DNA of 19,256 nt from Bacillota bacterium (GCA_023397245.1 JAEWUH010000259.1:1-19256), one strand, 5' to 3'; shown: positions 9,701 through 17,531, numbered from the stretch's first letter. The notes: generated from the letters alone by a model not told the origin. Numbers and translations: made by a program.

Positions 9701-12700
9701 GAACTGGTTCACGCTCGCTTCCACGGTGTTCCCACTGCCGTACTTTAGGGTGACGCCGCTCGTACTAAGAGTGGAACCGCCCGGAACAGTAAAGAAAATT
9801 TCCTGATGAATGTCAACGGATTTCATTCCGTAGGAAGGATATACGCCGAAAACATGTACGGTTCCGGAATAGTGCGTGCTGAATTGGACAGTTTTTGCCT
9901 CATTGGTGTTTTTATAGTAATCCTGAACTGCACCCTTCGGCACAATGATCTGATAAGAATATCCGGGCTGCATCACAGCGCTGTTGGGCAGAGTTAGGGA
10001 CAAAGCATTGCCTATAACTTTAAAATCAGCGCTTGAGGCCGTATATTCTTTTCCGCCCTGCTCGACAATCCGGATACCGTTAAACGCCGGTCCTTCCGAC
10101 AGCGTGCCGTCCAGATCGTATGTACTATCGAATGTAACCTTAAAAGAGCCGGTACCAGTATAGTCCTTTGTCCCATCCGCCGGATTGGTGGATGTAATAT
10201 GGATCGTCCTAACCGTCTTTTTTTCCACAATAAATATGTTATTGTAATCATATGCCATCAGATTGCCGGAAAGGTCGGTCACCGCATTCTTTGAAATCGT
10301 CAGCGTATAGCGGGAGTCGGAATCCAGTTCTCCGCTCAGGGTGATAACCAGCTGATTCTCCACTCCGCTGTCGCCCGCATTCACCATTGCGTAAAATTCC
10401 GGCGCGTCCGGTCCCTTCAGTGTGATACCGCTCTGGTCTTTGATTTGAATGGCCTCGCTGAACGTAAGGATGATTTTCCGGGTGTCGTAAGCGGCCTTCT
10501 GATTTTCTTTCAGGGACGAATCGGAGACATACGGCGCCGTCGTATCCGGTATCGCAAGGACAGTATACTGAAGCTTTTTCTGCAAGGAGCCGGTCGAATT
10601 GGAAATCGTAGCAGTCAGAGTGACAGACCGGTCTCCATACCCCACTTCGGGCCGCGTAACGGTGCCGTTGTCCGCTATGTAGTCGGGCCTGTTGGACTTC
10701 CAAGTAATGCTCAAGCCGCTGGCTGTCTCATTCGGAAGCGTCAGTTCGGACGTTACGGCATACTGGGACAGGTTGTCCGGACCCAGTGTGCGGGACTCGT
10801 TCAGCCACCGGGAACCCTCAAGCAGGACTTCCTCATCCGTGGCATCCAGTTTTTTTATGGTCAGCACAAATTTTTTCTGAACAGAGGCCTGTCCCTTCGT
10901 GAGCGTCGCCGTCAGAGTGACACTCTGATCCCCCGTACTGTATGCGGGGCGGGTGACGGTGCCGTTCGCCGTAAGATAAAGGGAGTTGGAAGAAGCCCAT
11001 GCAATCGTGCTGCCGTTCTTTCCGGCCGCCGGAAGGCCGAGGTTCGTCTTGACGCTGTCACCGGAAGTGTTTTCGCTCAAAATCACTGCTTCCGTTAACG
11101 CCCCGGCATCGGCGGCAACCGATTCCTGATCCGTCGGCGCCAGCGCTAAAACGGTAACCTTGAATTCCTTTGTCATCGTGGCTGTGCCGCGCTTCAGCGT
11201 TGCGGTGAGGGTCGCCGTCTTTTCCCCGTTCACAAAAGAAGCCCTCGTTACTTTCCCCGCTTCATTGATGACAGAGAAAGCGGAGGAAATCCATGTAATA
11301 ATGCTCCCGTTCGCGCCCTGCCCCGGAAGCTTAAGGTCCTTTGTCACATGCTGCAAATCTGCGTCGCCGTCACCGTTCAGCAGAACGGCATCCGTCAGGG
11401 CTGTATAATCCGCAAGGACATAGACCGCGTCCGTCGTTTTGACCGTGAAGGAAAAGGTTTGCGATTTTGATACATTCCCCTTTGAGACGGCGGCCGTCAG
11501 AATCACCGTCCGATCTTTCTGACCGGCAGGCGGCGGAGTCACTTTTCCGGCGGCCGTTATCGCCGCATTGTCGGACGTCCACGTGATTGCACTTCCGTTC
11601 AAGCCTTTCTCCGGCAGGGTCAAATCGGTCAGGATATTGTCGGAGCCGCTGTTGCCGTTCAGGACCGCCGCCTGCTCTTCGGCGGTCCGCAGCCATGCGA
11701 TATCGAGATTCACGCTGTCCTCATCGCTGAACGCAAAGCTGTATGTGGCGGATGCGCAGGCACCGCCCGCCGCGACCGCCTCCACTTGGGCCAGACCGGC
11801 GTTCCGGACGTTGAGCGTTACGGCCGCCTTTCCGTATTTATCGCTCACTGCGGAAGAAGTGCTTAAGTCTCCATAGGTGGAGGAAAATGTGACCGGAACG
11901 CCGGACGCGGCGGTTCCGTCCGCTTTTAAAACGGTTGCTTCCACCTGAAAGCTCTGCTGATCCACCTTACGGTCGGCAGGCAGGCCGACACGGGAAGCGT
12001 CAATGTAATCGTAAACTCGCGGGTCGATCGGGTTGGAACCGTTTTGCAGCGACCAGTTCCAAATTTGAAACGAATCGCCCGCTTTACCCGCTCCTCCGGT
12101 AAAACCGGCATACAAGTCCTGAATCTTTTTTCCATCTTCGGTTTGAAAGACGGAGTTCAGATCCGCATTCTGAATCACGGCAAACGACGCTTTCTCGGGC
12201 CGGGGCGAACCTTCCTTCGCCATCCGGACTTCCATTGTTTTTGCGGTTCCGTTGTAATCAATCCAAACCGTGTACGGCGTGTCTGAAAGGCAATAGCCCG
12301 TGTCCTCATAAGAAGTACCGAATGGCCGGCTGTCGTAATCCCCGTTGACAAACGCCTTGATTCCATGCCAGTTGTATGATTGCCCCCCCTGTTGCCCTAA
12401 GGGAAAAAGAGACGCAAATCCCACGCTGACGCTCGGGCTAACCCCGGAAACACCCAGTGAAGCTTTACCGGTCCCGAATTTGTCCGTTCCGGCGGCCTGC
12501 AGCGTAAATGTAAATCCTCCTTCCCCGTAATCGGCACCGGAAGGAAACGCTGTTTGGAAAGAAAAGGATGTGCTGAACGAGCCGTCATCCTCTAAATGGA
12601 TTTTTTGCTTGGTAAATATGCTGCCGCCGCTTATATAATTCGGGTATGGTGCGTTATCTTTGAAAGTAAATACGGTTTTCCCGTCCGCTGTCGCGCATTG

Positions 12701-14767
12701 CGCGGCACCGTCCGTTCCATTGACCTGAAAATTATCGCTGCCTGCCCCGGGTACAATGGCCAGGCAGGAATTTTCCTTTCTGGTCACCGTGACCCGGAAA
12801 GTCTTTGTGTCTTGCGCCTCCCGGCCGTTGCTGCTGATGGACAGATTCGCCGTCAGGGTAATGCTGATGTCGTTTCCATTCTGTTCCGGTCTGGTAACTA
12901 TTCCGGTGCCGGGGTCCACCGCTGTGCCGGAGGATTGCCATGAAATAGAGCTTCCGTATTTTCCGGTGCCGGGCAGGTTCAGGGTTCTCTTGACGTCGTC
13001 GGCACTGTTGCCGTTCAGAATCAGGCTTTCGGTCAGCCATTCTTTATCGAGGACGACCGCCTCCGCTCCCGCCGGGTTCTGCGCAGGAACCGTTACCTGA
13101 AAAGTCTTTGTGCGCGACGCGTCCCCTTTTGTGATCGTTGCCGTCAGGGTAACTTTCTTATCACCCTGAAGAAAGGACGGAGGGGTCGTCGTGCAGTATA
13201 TGCAATCCTGCTTTTCCGTCAAAGACAGAACCGATTCGTCACTGGATTTCCAGGAGACGGTGCAGCCTTTGTTGGAGCAGAAGTAGGGATTTCCTCCGGT
13301 ACCGTCATTTCTGGGAAGCCGTAAATCGGTCGTCAGATGAGACAAACTGGTATCCACATTACCGTAAGTGATCGAATCTTCAACCAGACCGTTGTAATCG
13401 TCGTCCACATTCTGCTCATCCTCCGTCTTATTTCGGCACGGAACAAGCAGAACAATTTTTCTTTTTGCCTGTGCTTCTCCGTTGGTAACGGTTGCCGTCA
13501 GCGTAACGGATTGCCCGTCCCAAACGGGGCGGGTCACTTTCCCGTCCTCAGCGACCGTCGACGGGTCGCTGGACGACCAGGAAACGGTACTGCCGTTTGC
13601 TGCCTTTGTGGACAGGATAAGGTCTGTCTGTATCGCATCGGCGTTGGCATTGCCGTTCAGAATGGTTTTCATTTCATCTTCGCCGGTCAGCCATTTTGCG
13701 TCGTTTTGAACTGCTGTTTCCGTATCGCCGGAAGGGGCGCATAACACCCTGACCGTAAACTGTTTGGTTTGTTTCGCGTTGTTTTTGCTGACGGTTGCCG
13801 TCAGGGTCACGCCGCGGTAGCCGGTCAGATTGTACGCAGGCAGGGTGACGGTTCCGTCCGCCGCGATAATCGATGGATCAGAGGAGGCCCAAGCGATTTC
13901 ACAGTCATACAGTCCGCCGGTCGGCAGCGTCAAATTGCTCAATACGCAGTCCTGCGTGTTGAACCCGCAAATCTGATCCGCCGTCAGTTTTCTGCAGGCC
14001 ATATTGACCTTTTCCTCATCTTCCGTGGCGGAAAGGCAGGCAACGCGAACCGGGAAAGACTTTTCCAGTTTGTAGTCCCCGTTTGTAATCTCAGCTATGA
14101 CAGTCACGGAATAGCTGTAACCATCGTCCGATTTGCTGACGGGCGGGCGAGTCACTGTTCCGTCGATTGCAATCACGCTTTCGTCGCTTGTCGTCCACGA
14201 AATGTCACTTCCGTTCTTCCCCTGCTTCGGCAGGGAAAGGTCGGTCGTCACATCCGGCGGGTTCGAATTGTTCTCATTTTGGTTCAGGATGACCGAATAA
14301 GTCAGCCAGTAGTAATCCAGCCGGGTATGCAGCTTGTCCGGAGGAATATCGGTCGATTCCAGGGCTATTACCGTAAGGTCAAATACTTTTTGATCGGTCG
14401 CCGAACCGGAAGACAGCGTTGCGGTCAAGGTAACTTTCCTGTCTCCTTCCGCGGCGGACGGACGGGTCACATCTCCAAGATTATTTTTATCTGCGTCGAT
14501 GACGGAACTGTCAGACGAGGCCCATGTGATCATACTGCCGTTTTCACCCGTGACCGGCAGACACAGGCCGTATTCAATATGTTCCGCATCCTGATTGGCT
14601 CCCCCTATAATATCGAAAGTCAGCCAGTCTTTATCGGCTATTACGGCATTGCTGTCCTTGACATCTGCCCCCGCACCGACTTCTTCCGCAAAGACTGCGG
14701 CCGGCAAGGAGGAAAACAACACCGCGACAGCCAGGAAGAAGCCCATGGCCCTGTTGGAAATTTTCAT
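3779..14767 (-). CDS. Giant multidomain exported surface protein (Ig-repeat, lectin, PKD, CARDB), putative adhesin
   Basis: A single 3662-residue open frame. A signal peptide (1-27) ends AVFA before EE. Domains seen, by approximate residue: six atrophied bacterial Ig repeats (38-663), an L-type/legume lectin domain (667-910), an invasin-like Big_1 domain (925-1012) and four more atrophied-Ig repeats (1013-1405). Next come four SbsA-like Ig (Big_5) domains (1407-1845), a PKD domain (1850-1935, WSFGDGS), an unassigned region (1936-2594) and beta-propeller-like repeats (2595-2968). The rest is two CARDB domains (2970-3192), two Big_5 domains (3194-3400), a FIVAR-like helical segment (3405-3470) and two beta-rich C-terminal units (3471-3662). 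There is no LPXTG motif, SLH domain or terminal membrane helix. The start has AAGGAGGAA 8 bases upstream. The likely role is carbohydrate or surface adhesion; no catalytic domain was recognised. It forms its own transcription unit. Confidence 0.92.
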   Translation of the reverse strand: MKISNRAMGFFLAVAVLFSSLPAAVFAEEVGAGADVKDSNAVIADKDWLTFDIIGGANQDAEHIEYGLCLPVTGENGSMITWASSDSSVIDADKNNLGDVTRPSAAEGDRKVTLTATLSSGSATDQKVFDLTVIALESTDIPPDKLHTRLDYYWLTYSVILNQNENNSNPPDVTTDLSLPKQGKNGSDISWTTSDESVIAIDGTVTRPPVSKSDDGYSYSVTVIAEITNGDYKLEKSFPVRVACLSATEDEEKVNMACRKLTADQICGFNTQDCVLSNLTLPTGGLYDCEIAWASSDPSIIAADGTVTLPAYNLTGYRGVTLTATVSKNNAKQTKQFTVRVLCAPSGDTETAVQNDAKWLTGEDEMKTILNGNANADAIQTDLILSTKAANGSTVSWSSSDPSTVAEDGKVTRPVWDGQSVTLTATVTNGEAQAKRKIVLLVPCRNKTEDEQNVDDDYNGLVEDSITYGNVDTSLSHLTTDLRLPRNDGTGGNPYFCSNKGCTVSWKSSDESVLSLTEKQDCIYCTTTPPSFLQGDKKVTLTATITKGDASRTKTFQVTVPAQNPAGAEAVVLDKEWLTESLILNGNSADDVKRTLNLPGTGKYGSSISWQSSGTAVDPGTGIVTRPEQNGNDISITLTANLSISSNGREAQDTKTFRVTVTRKENSCLAIVPGAGSDNFQVNGTDGAAQCATADGKTVFTFKDNAPYPNYISGGSIFTKQKIHLEDDGSFSTSFSFQTAFPSGADYGEGGFTFTLQAAGTDKFGTGKASLGVSGVSPSVSVGFASLFPLGQQGGQSYNWHGIKAFVNGDYDSRPFGTSYEDTGYCLSDTPYTVWIDYNGTAKTMEVRMAKEGSPRPEKASFAVIQNADLNSVFQTEDGKKIQDLYAGFTGGAGKAGDSFQIWNWSLQNGSNPIDPRVYDYIDASRVGLPADRKVDQQSFQVEATVLKADGTAASGVPVTFSSTYGDLSTSSAVSDKYGKAAVTLNVRNAGLAQVEAVAAGGACASATYSFAFSDEDSVNLDIAWLRTAEEQAAVLNGNSGSDNILTDLTLPEKGLNGSAITWTSDNAAITAAGKVTPPPAGQKDRTVILTAAVSKGNVSKSQTFSFTVKTTDAVYVLADYTALTDAVLLNGDGDADLQHVTKDLKLPGQGANGSIITWISSAFSVINEAGKVTRASFVNGEKTATLTATLKRGTATMTKEFKVTVLALAPTDQESVAADAGALTEAVILSENTSGDSVKTNLGLPAAGKNGSTIAWASSNSLYLTANGTVTRPAYSTGDQSVTLTATLTKGQASVQKKFVLTIKKLDATDEEVLLEGSRWLNESRTLGPDNLSQYAVTSELTLPNETASGLSITWKSNRPDYIADNGTVTRPEVGYGDRSVTLTATISNSTGSLQKKLQYTVLAIPDTTAPYVSDSSLKENQKAAYDTRKIILTFSEAIQIKDQSGITLKGPDAPEFYAMVNAGDSGVENQLVITLSGELDSDSRYTLTISKNAVTDLSGNLMAYDYNNIFIVEKKTVRTIHITSTNPADGTKDYTGTGSFKVTFDSTYDLDGTLSEGPAFNGIRIVEQGGKEYTASSADFKVIGNALSLTLPNSAVMQPGYSYQIIVPKGAVQDYYKNTNEAKTVQFSTHYSGTVHVFGVYPSYGMKSVDIHQEIFFTVPGGSTLSTSGVTLKYGSGNTVEASVNQFGSNPFDYVVQPIQPLKPSTVYTMVIAKDALALKASNGTSYMASDYTLKFTTGGNSLPIQSTSPAALNQQADVGGTVTINFASNVRKVETKGGIVIGDASGLVKSSASEDGSVVTVDTDFPLNDVKTYTVTLPAGAYESGGKENDALQFRFITAKAIDEDACTFDVNPSITQVEAEPTSFGINAIKSKMKLFGLTPKTCEWSFGDGSTSQEESPSHTFAAAGMYSVTLAVTDSKGHAYQWERTVNVITHSSGQIHLSVSPSTNTACFLTDTTNLHDYQEFDVHLALGRDSVPLCGKTIRAQLYKDGSLVENLFPNSAVTGNGSHVYKTVNGNYQKDYGYAVFPLWYHSFPAGTYELRFIYGTEEDNVTASVPITIYNKRTSQDLKLKLIDTKTGDTVNGLVGMYFLLDGKKVKAQMCWLNDKDRYGLFIPDVPLGRHTLEYVSESEGEEKFTYTLSKSQFYHSGENNIVSLTAVPHMPGIVSVTSEVSDSNKKKDTVFIDGIWTPTFTFTVKGNWNNIEGSRYIMKTSTGRILEEEYGTDKATFEWIPAYTLRPGERLLFGMRTSDGRQSAWVDAKVKIIAQPDLGHNSDIIYEDGQYTVLKTVTVPAINASASDDPDLDEDTVPGLGGTSGLLENAYKTLGGKWDPNRITMDKIRLTYDVNTGYTQNDTVKELESAVMMKALGYSVNVDFSGEYLLNYNSSTNQWEVYYQTFSITGQIDKKVFKRSIKIPKTSISAATLSVKLGVLVRNTLVYDFSKSSLPSGQILHIEPRAEGDVEVGWDAANITASLEARLPLELHYPTEYFEINPNATFKVKARFLLYSKTLYKKRVETEWNNGKKKVNLLALARAGGLTASKNLEETPRDYLTRTFRWLSSVPAPKLFALKAAAKPENPSVETLAQNVYPDAGVQLVESGGKLYAIWTDDNSERSDENRTQLRYAVYDNGTWSEPEWLGADATGDFSPAAAAAGDGTLIAWQDMKTETSADADDASRNCEISVSEDPLTDSSSGFKAVRLTDDDRFDHSPKIASDGDGAIVTWVKSDALALDGTASHDSLWAAKWTKNGGWSGAEKLDDVGHTVVNSALAMHGAKAVLLYTVDMDDNLSTSDDQEIYSMTWDGSSWGKPVRLTDNDVEDSSPQVTYSNGGLLMVWNQDSQIVYRAGLDGENKTADCVSGAGNKFQLVSTGGDHPQVTLVYYLPGDNGTKGLAESTYDAAAGLWGNEKVLTDGTGGYTGAFSPVYTDAGQLKIFYTQADMVTESIDGADYNSASDKADLNLLTFTPAHDLALDSDDGLRLSAGTPVAGVPETVTATVDNLGDYAENATVSLYRGNPANGGVMVAQSKVTAVAAHSSAQVEIVWPVESGFSGACGLYAVVSPAEGITDSDESNNSVSRIISASDLSIGDADGEYLSGNKYRVTAAVGNVGSDTLKNVVLNLIDDKSGKIIATETINELEPGVTGGFDQIVSADGLTADSDGNYNVSLKAVLPEGVTDNDTENNSESFKLEAPFLMVDCISPAPNEKQVELQNPVTVTFGTNIKKGSEFSGVSLKDASLNPVEITAELKDNTMTVTPKGNMAKGTQYTLTIPTDAVSDSYSHKMEKPYILTFSTVTSSPEVVFADPGEEMKNASADSDIRLKYNQKIGTGSNFSGIKVTDGSSRSVSVSAKIDGQWLTLNPSENLSGAAQYTVTIPTGSVKNESGEVQQQAYSYRFMTESAEEKSLSDLQSLVSTCGAMTQGSYTDESWAVFQTALKGAQAVLEESNPSEAEIQAAIQALTAAKNDLSEKSGGHSSTDSTDGTALSDQNADFRSDTTEAYHFGRNAVYYYKITTSDPTDPIAVSSNPLVATVRLMTKLSDGYLFQITDVGEGTAVITTISAGGARTSFAVHGTVPQGIVSDTPFYHNIKTGSTYQFKFTAPTDSAVPIFTSGNGRIVQPILLRKEGNTYYFKVRMQASGKVGIYQALPGSPAVLRCVLSSSG
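10553..11731 (-). repeat. Second array of four atrophied bacterial Ig repeats
   Basis: This part of the giant gene encodes residues 1013-1405, four units of about 97 residues. Each follows the pattern ALT..ILNGN, L.LP..G.NGS.I.W.S, G.VTRP and VTLTATL.KG, ending in a beta strand before the next unit. The VTLTAT block is also recognisable in the DNA as recurring GCCGTCAG-type segments. The units have diverged, so this is an old array and not a recent tandem expansion. Confidence 0.85.
12038..12769 (-). other. L-type (legume-like) lectin domain inside the giant protein
   Basis: Residues 667-910 of the giant protein read as a concanavalin-like sandwich: a start rich in FxVNG and FTFKD, then GGFTFTLQ, a HGIKAFVN segment, VWIDYNGTAKTMEVRM, and the closing YAGFTGGAG...FQIWNW motif typical of bacterial L-type lectins. 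In the family these domains bind glycans with bound metal. Here it sits between two Ig-repeat stalks, which suggests a displayed sugar-binding module. Sugar specificity cannot be read from sequence. Confidence 0.8.
12776..14656 (-). repeat. First array of six atrophied bacterial Ig repeats
   Basis: Residues 38-663 of the giant protein form six units of roughly 95-115 residues sharing WLT...IL.GN, DL.LP..G.NGS.I.W.SSD, DG.VTRP and VTLTATL..G signatures. The match is to the adhesin Ig family often named atrophied bacterial Ig. Unit 5 differs by an insertion with four cysteines (C497, C502, C522, C525). The array probably forms a rigid stalk just after the signal peptide. Confidence 0.87.
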
Positions 14768-14809
14768 ATGTAAAATTCCTCCTTATTTCATTCCATCATT
14801 CCTATTTCC

Positions 14810-14852
14810 ATTTTACTTGTCTTTCCTTTTTATGACAATGTACGAAAGTACA
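14810..14852 (-). promoter_or_regulatory. Promoter of the giant protein gene, with adjoining palindrome
   Basis: On the minus strand TTGTCA (14833-14838) and TAAAAT (14810-14815) are spaced by 17 bases, about 40 bases upstream of the start codon. Immediately upstream of the -35 is a perfect inverted repeat, TGTAC-GAAA-GTACA (14839-14852), a plausible activator or repressor site. The core promoter match is good; the regulator is unknown. Confidence 0.6.
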
Positions 14853-14860
14853 GTCTGAAG

Positions 14861-14900
14861 AAAAAAAACAGCAGCACAGCCTGCGGGCTGAACTGCTGTT
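14861..14900 (-). terminator. Rho-independent terminator after topB
   Basis: AACAGCAG (14867-14874) pairs with CTGCTGTT (14893-14900), and CAGCC/GGCTG pairs inside around a 4-base loop. On the minus strand the stem is followed by a run of eight U residues, about 90 bases past the topB stop. A short T-run on the other side could make it weakly bidirectional, but no plus-strand gene needs it. Confidence 0.85.
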
Positions 14901-14991
14901 TTTGTCTCATTTGCTTAATTCAGATGAAGGTCACGACTGCGTAAAATGCTCCGAATCCCTGTCGTTGAAGTCCGTTCTCCAATTCCGCACG

Positions 14992-17205
14992 TCAATCTGC
15001 ACCTTTTTTGCTGTCGTTTGCGCCAATTTCACCGCCGTTTGCTTTTGCCCAAGCCTGTGCAAAAGCGGATACTGCCGGCGGCTCGCTCCGCTTTGAATCA
15101 AGGTATTTTCGAACTTCAATTTTGGATGCGCCGCCATGGTTTTCTGACAGTCGTTTGTTAAATGAGTCGAACTTTTCACGGAAGCCACAGGTATGACAGA
15201 TGTATATTTTCTTGTCCCCCTCACCAAAAACCTCAAGCTTTTTGTGGCAATTTGGGCAGCGTGCGTTGCTCAAATAGGATAGATTCTGGCGATAACCGCA
15301 TTCGCGGTCCGGGCAGACGAGCATTTTGCCGCGTTTGCCATTGACCTCAAGCATAAATTTCCCGCATTGCGGGCAAGGGGTTCGTGTCATATTGTCATGG
15401 TGGTAGTTGGCGTTACTCGCAATGACTCCGCTGACAAGACGTGTGGCATAACTTCTGATTTCATCGGTAAAAACCTTTTGCTGCAAAGTACCTTTACTGA
15501 TAAGCGTCAATTTCTGTTCCCATTTCGCGGTAAGCTCCGGGGACCTCAAATCCTCCGGAACCAGCTCGATAAGCTGTATCCCCTTGCTTAAGGGGACAAT
15601 TTCTTTACCGCGGCGCTCAACATAATTCGATGAAAAAAGCTTCTCGATGATGTCGGCGCGGGTCGCGGGTGTACCGATGCCGTTAGAAGCATCCATCACA
15701 GAGCGCAGCTGGTTGCTTTCGATAAATTTTCCGGGATGCTCCATCGCGGTAAGAAGCGTAGCTTCATTGTAGCGCGCCGGTGGTTTCGTTTTTCCGGTTC
15801 CCAGTTTCACACGCGCTACTTGGAAGGATTGTCCCTTTTTCACATCGGGCAGCTGCTCTTTTTCGTCTTCGGAGTCATCATCTTCCTGTGATGCACCGTC
15901 ATAGACCGCTTTCCATCCCTTTTGAATCACGATTTTACCCTGAGCGGTGAAAAGCTCGCCGCCGCACTCCGCTGTCAGCGTTACCTGCTCATATTCAAAA
16001 TCGGGGCTGAGTACAGCAAGAAAACGCTTTACCACCAGGTCATACACCCGCCGCTCGTCGGAGCCCAGTCTGGCAAGCTCGACGTACTGTTCGGTTGGAA
16101 TAATGGCGTGATGGTCGCTGACCTTTGCATCATCGACAAAATGTTTCGACGCACGTATCCCCTGGCGCAGCACCGCTTTTGCAAAAACACTGTAAGGGGC
16201 AATGTCAATGCTGCGAAGGCGCTCAGGCAGCGTCGGCACAATGTCGGCAGTGAGATAGCGTGAATCCGTACGCGGATAGGTCAGCAGCTTGTATTCCTCA
16301 TACAGCCGCTGCATAATGCCCAGCGTTTGCTTTGCCGTAAAGCCGTAGCGGCGGTTGGCATCGCGCTGAAGTTCCGTCAGGTCGTATAGGAGCGGAGCAC
16401 ACTCGTGTTTATGCTCACGGCGCACTTCCGTAACTGCCATTACGCCGCCCTCAATTTTATGAGCCACATCGTCCGCTTTTGCTTTGTCAAACGTGCGCCC
16501 CTGCATGGATTTTTTATCTTTCCAATATAAATCGAACGAAGGCAGAGAAGCCGCCACCGTGTAATATTCACGTGCCGAAAACTTGCGGATTTCTTCCTCG
16601 CGCTCAATAATCATTGCAAGCGTTGGAGTCTGAACACGGCCCGCAGAGAGCTGAGCGTTATATTTGCAGGTCAGCGCGCGCGTTACGTTGAGACCGACAA
16701 GCCAATCTGCCTGGGCCCGGCAGAGAGCCGAATAAAAGAGGTTATCATATTCTTTGGCGGGACGCAGACTCCGAAATCCTTCCTTGATCGCCTTATCAGT
16801 TTGAGACGAGATCCAAAGCCGTTTGATCGGTTTATGAAAGCCGGCCTTTTCAATAATCCAGCGTGCAACAAGTTCACCCTCACGTCCTGCATCGGTTGCG
16901 ATTACCAGCTCCGATACGGCGGGGTTTCGCAGCAAGCTTTTGACTGCGTTATATTGTCGTGAGGTTTCCTTTATTACAACCGTGTCGAGCTTTGTGGGCA
17001 GCATCGGCAGCGTTTCAAGATCCCACTTTTTATATTTATCCCCATAATATTCGGGGTCTGCGAGTGTGACAAGATGACCGAGTGCCCAGGTGACGATATA
17101 GCCGCTTCCCTCAATATAGCCTTCACGGCCCTGCTTGCAGCCAAGCACCCTTGCAAGCTCCCTGCCAACTGACGGCTTTTCAGCCAAAACCAGAATTTTA
17201 CCCAT
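14992..17205 (-). CDS. topB: DNA topoisomerase III (type IA)
   Basis: A 737-residue type IA topoisomerase that cuts one DNA strand through a tyrosine to decatenate and relax DNA in the cytoplasm. The TOPRIM domain starts at once (KILVLAEKPSVG, E9) and includes D105 in ATDAGREGE (103-111). The active-site tyrosine is Y310 in LLTYPRTDS. Another conserved block is NGIGTPATRADIIEKL (508-523). Two C-terminal zinc ribbons use C611, C614, C631, C636 and C650, C653, C670, C673. Length fits a chromosomal Firmicutes TopB. An in-frame ATG five codons upstream (17220) exists. The ATG at 17205 is preferred because AAAGG lies 7 bases before it and the protein then begins MGKILVLAEKPS, as is usual. A strong promoter lies just upstream, and the gene is a single transcription unit. 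Confidence 0.97.
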   Translation of the reverse strand: MGKILVLAEKPSVGRELARVLGCKQGREGYIEGSGYIVTWALGHLVTLADPEYYGDKYKKWDLETLPMLPTKLDTVVIKETSRQYNAVKSLLRNPAVSELVIATDAGREGELVARWIIEKAGFHKPIKRLWISSQTDKAIKEGFRSLRPAKEYDNLFYSALCRAQADWLVGLNVTRALTCKYNAQLSAGRVQTPTLAMIIEREEEIRKFSAREYYTVAASLPSFDLYWKDKKSMQGRTFDKAKADDVAHKIEGGVMAVTEVRREHKHECAPLLYDLTELQRDANRRYGFTAKQTLGIMQRLYEEYKLLTYPRTDSRYLTADIVPTLPERLRSIDIAPYSVFAKAVLRQGIRASKHFVDDAKVSDHHAIIPTEQYVELARLGSDERRVYDLVVKRFLAVLSPDFEYEQVTLTAECGGELFTAQGKIVIQKGWKAVYDGASQEDDDSEDEKEQLPDVKKGQSFQVARVKLGTGKTKPPARYNEATLLTAMEHPGKFIESNQLRSVMDASNGIGTPATRADIIEKLFSSNYVERRGKEIVPLSKGIQLIELVPEDLRSPELTAKWEQKLTLISKGTLQQKVFTDEIRSYATRLVSGVIASNANYHHDNMTRTPCPQCGKFMLEVNGKRGKMLVCPDRECGYRQNLSYLSNARCPNCHKKLEVFGEGDKKIYICHTCGFREKFDSFNKRLSENHGGASKIEVRKYLDSKRSEPPAVSAFAQAWAKANGGEIGANDSKKGAD

Positions 17206-17246
17206 ATACTTGCCTTTCATGTCAACATCTTGATATTTTCTATTTC

Positions 17247-17275
17247 ATTATATAGTTTTGATTCAATATAAGCAA
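17247..17275 (-). promoter_or_regulatory. topB: topB promoter
   Basis: On the minus strand TTGCTT (17270-17275) and a perfect TATAAT (17247-17252) are exactly 17 bases apart. Transcription would begin near 17240, leaving a short leader of about 35 bases before the preferred start codon at 17205. Confidence 0.68.
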
Positions 17276-17363
17276 CCATGTGCAAAAAGCTTTTGGAACT
17301 AAGGCGGCAGATAGCAATGGTTCAACAATTATCCTATGAACAGCAATGTTTTATAAAAAAGCC

Positions 17364-17392
17364 TTGACATCGCCATCCGCCTGTGTTATTAC
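17364..17392 (+). promoter_or_regulatory. Promoter-like sequence upstream of the tRNA fragment
   Basis: A perfect -35 TTGACA (17364-17369) is followed after 17 bases by TATTAC (17387-17392), about 57 bases before the first base of the tRNA fragment. It is plausibly the original promoter of the tRNA gene. The -10 matches consensus at only four of six positions. Confidence 0.45.
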
Positions 17393-17449
17393 CAGGCTCT
17401 CTAAACAAGGCATTGCAGTTCAGTTTATAGAGGGTGCACAAATAAATAT

Positions 17450-17488
<39 letters not shown>

Positions 17489-17531
17489 GGCAAAAGTAGT
17501 GATATTTTGAGCAATTAAAAATGTATAATAT

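Noticed and set aside
3779..14767. CRISPR or recent tandem-repeat array suggested by recurrent GCCGTCAG-type blocks
   Set aside because: The blocks recur about every 300 bases, are divergent and encode the VTLTAT strand of Ig repeats. They are coding repeats, not a spacer array.
13769..14773. Plus-strand 334-codon open frame opposite the start of the giant gene
   Set aside because: It is arginine- and glycine-rich and mirrors the repetitive Ig-coding sequence. It has no domain or ribosome binding site and lies wholly opposite a certain gene.
14920..14991. In-frame 23-codon run after the topB stop (RAELENGLQRQGFGAFYAVV and three more residues)
   Set aside because: It looks protein-like, but the topB product is already full length with both zinc ribbons, and nothing around the TGA suggests readthrough. 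It is most likely chance.
17205..17220. Upstream ATG of topB (five extra codons)
   Set aside because: The second ATG has the better-spaced AAAGG and gives the conserved N-terminus; the first has only a weak upstream sequence.
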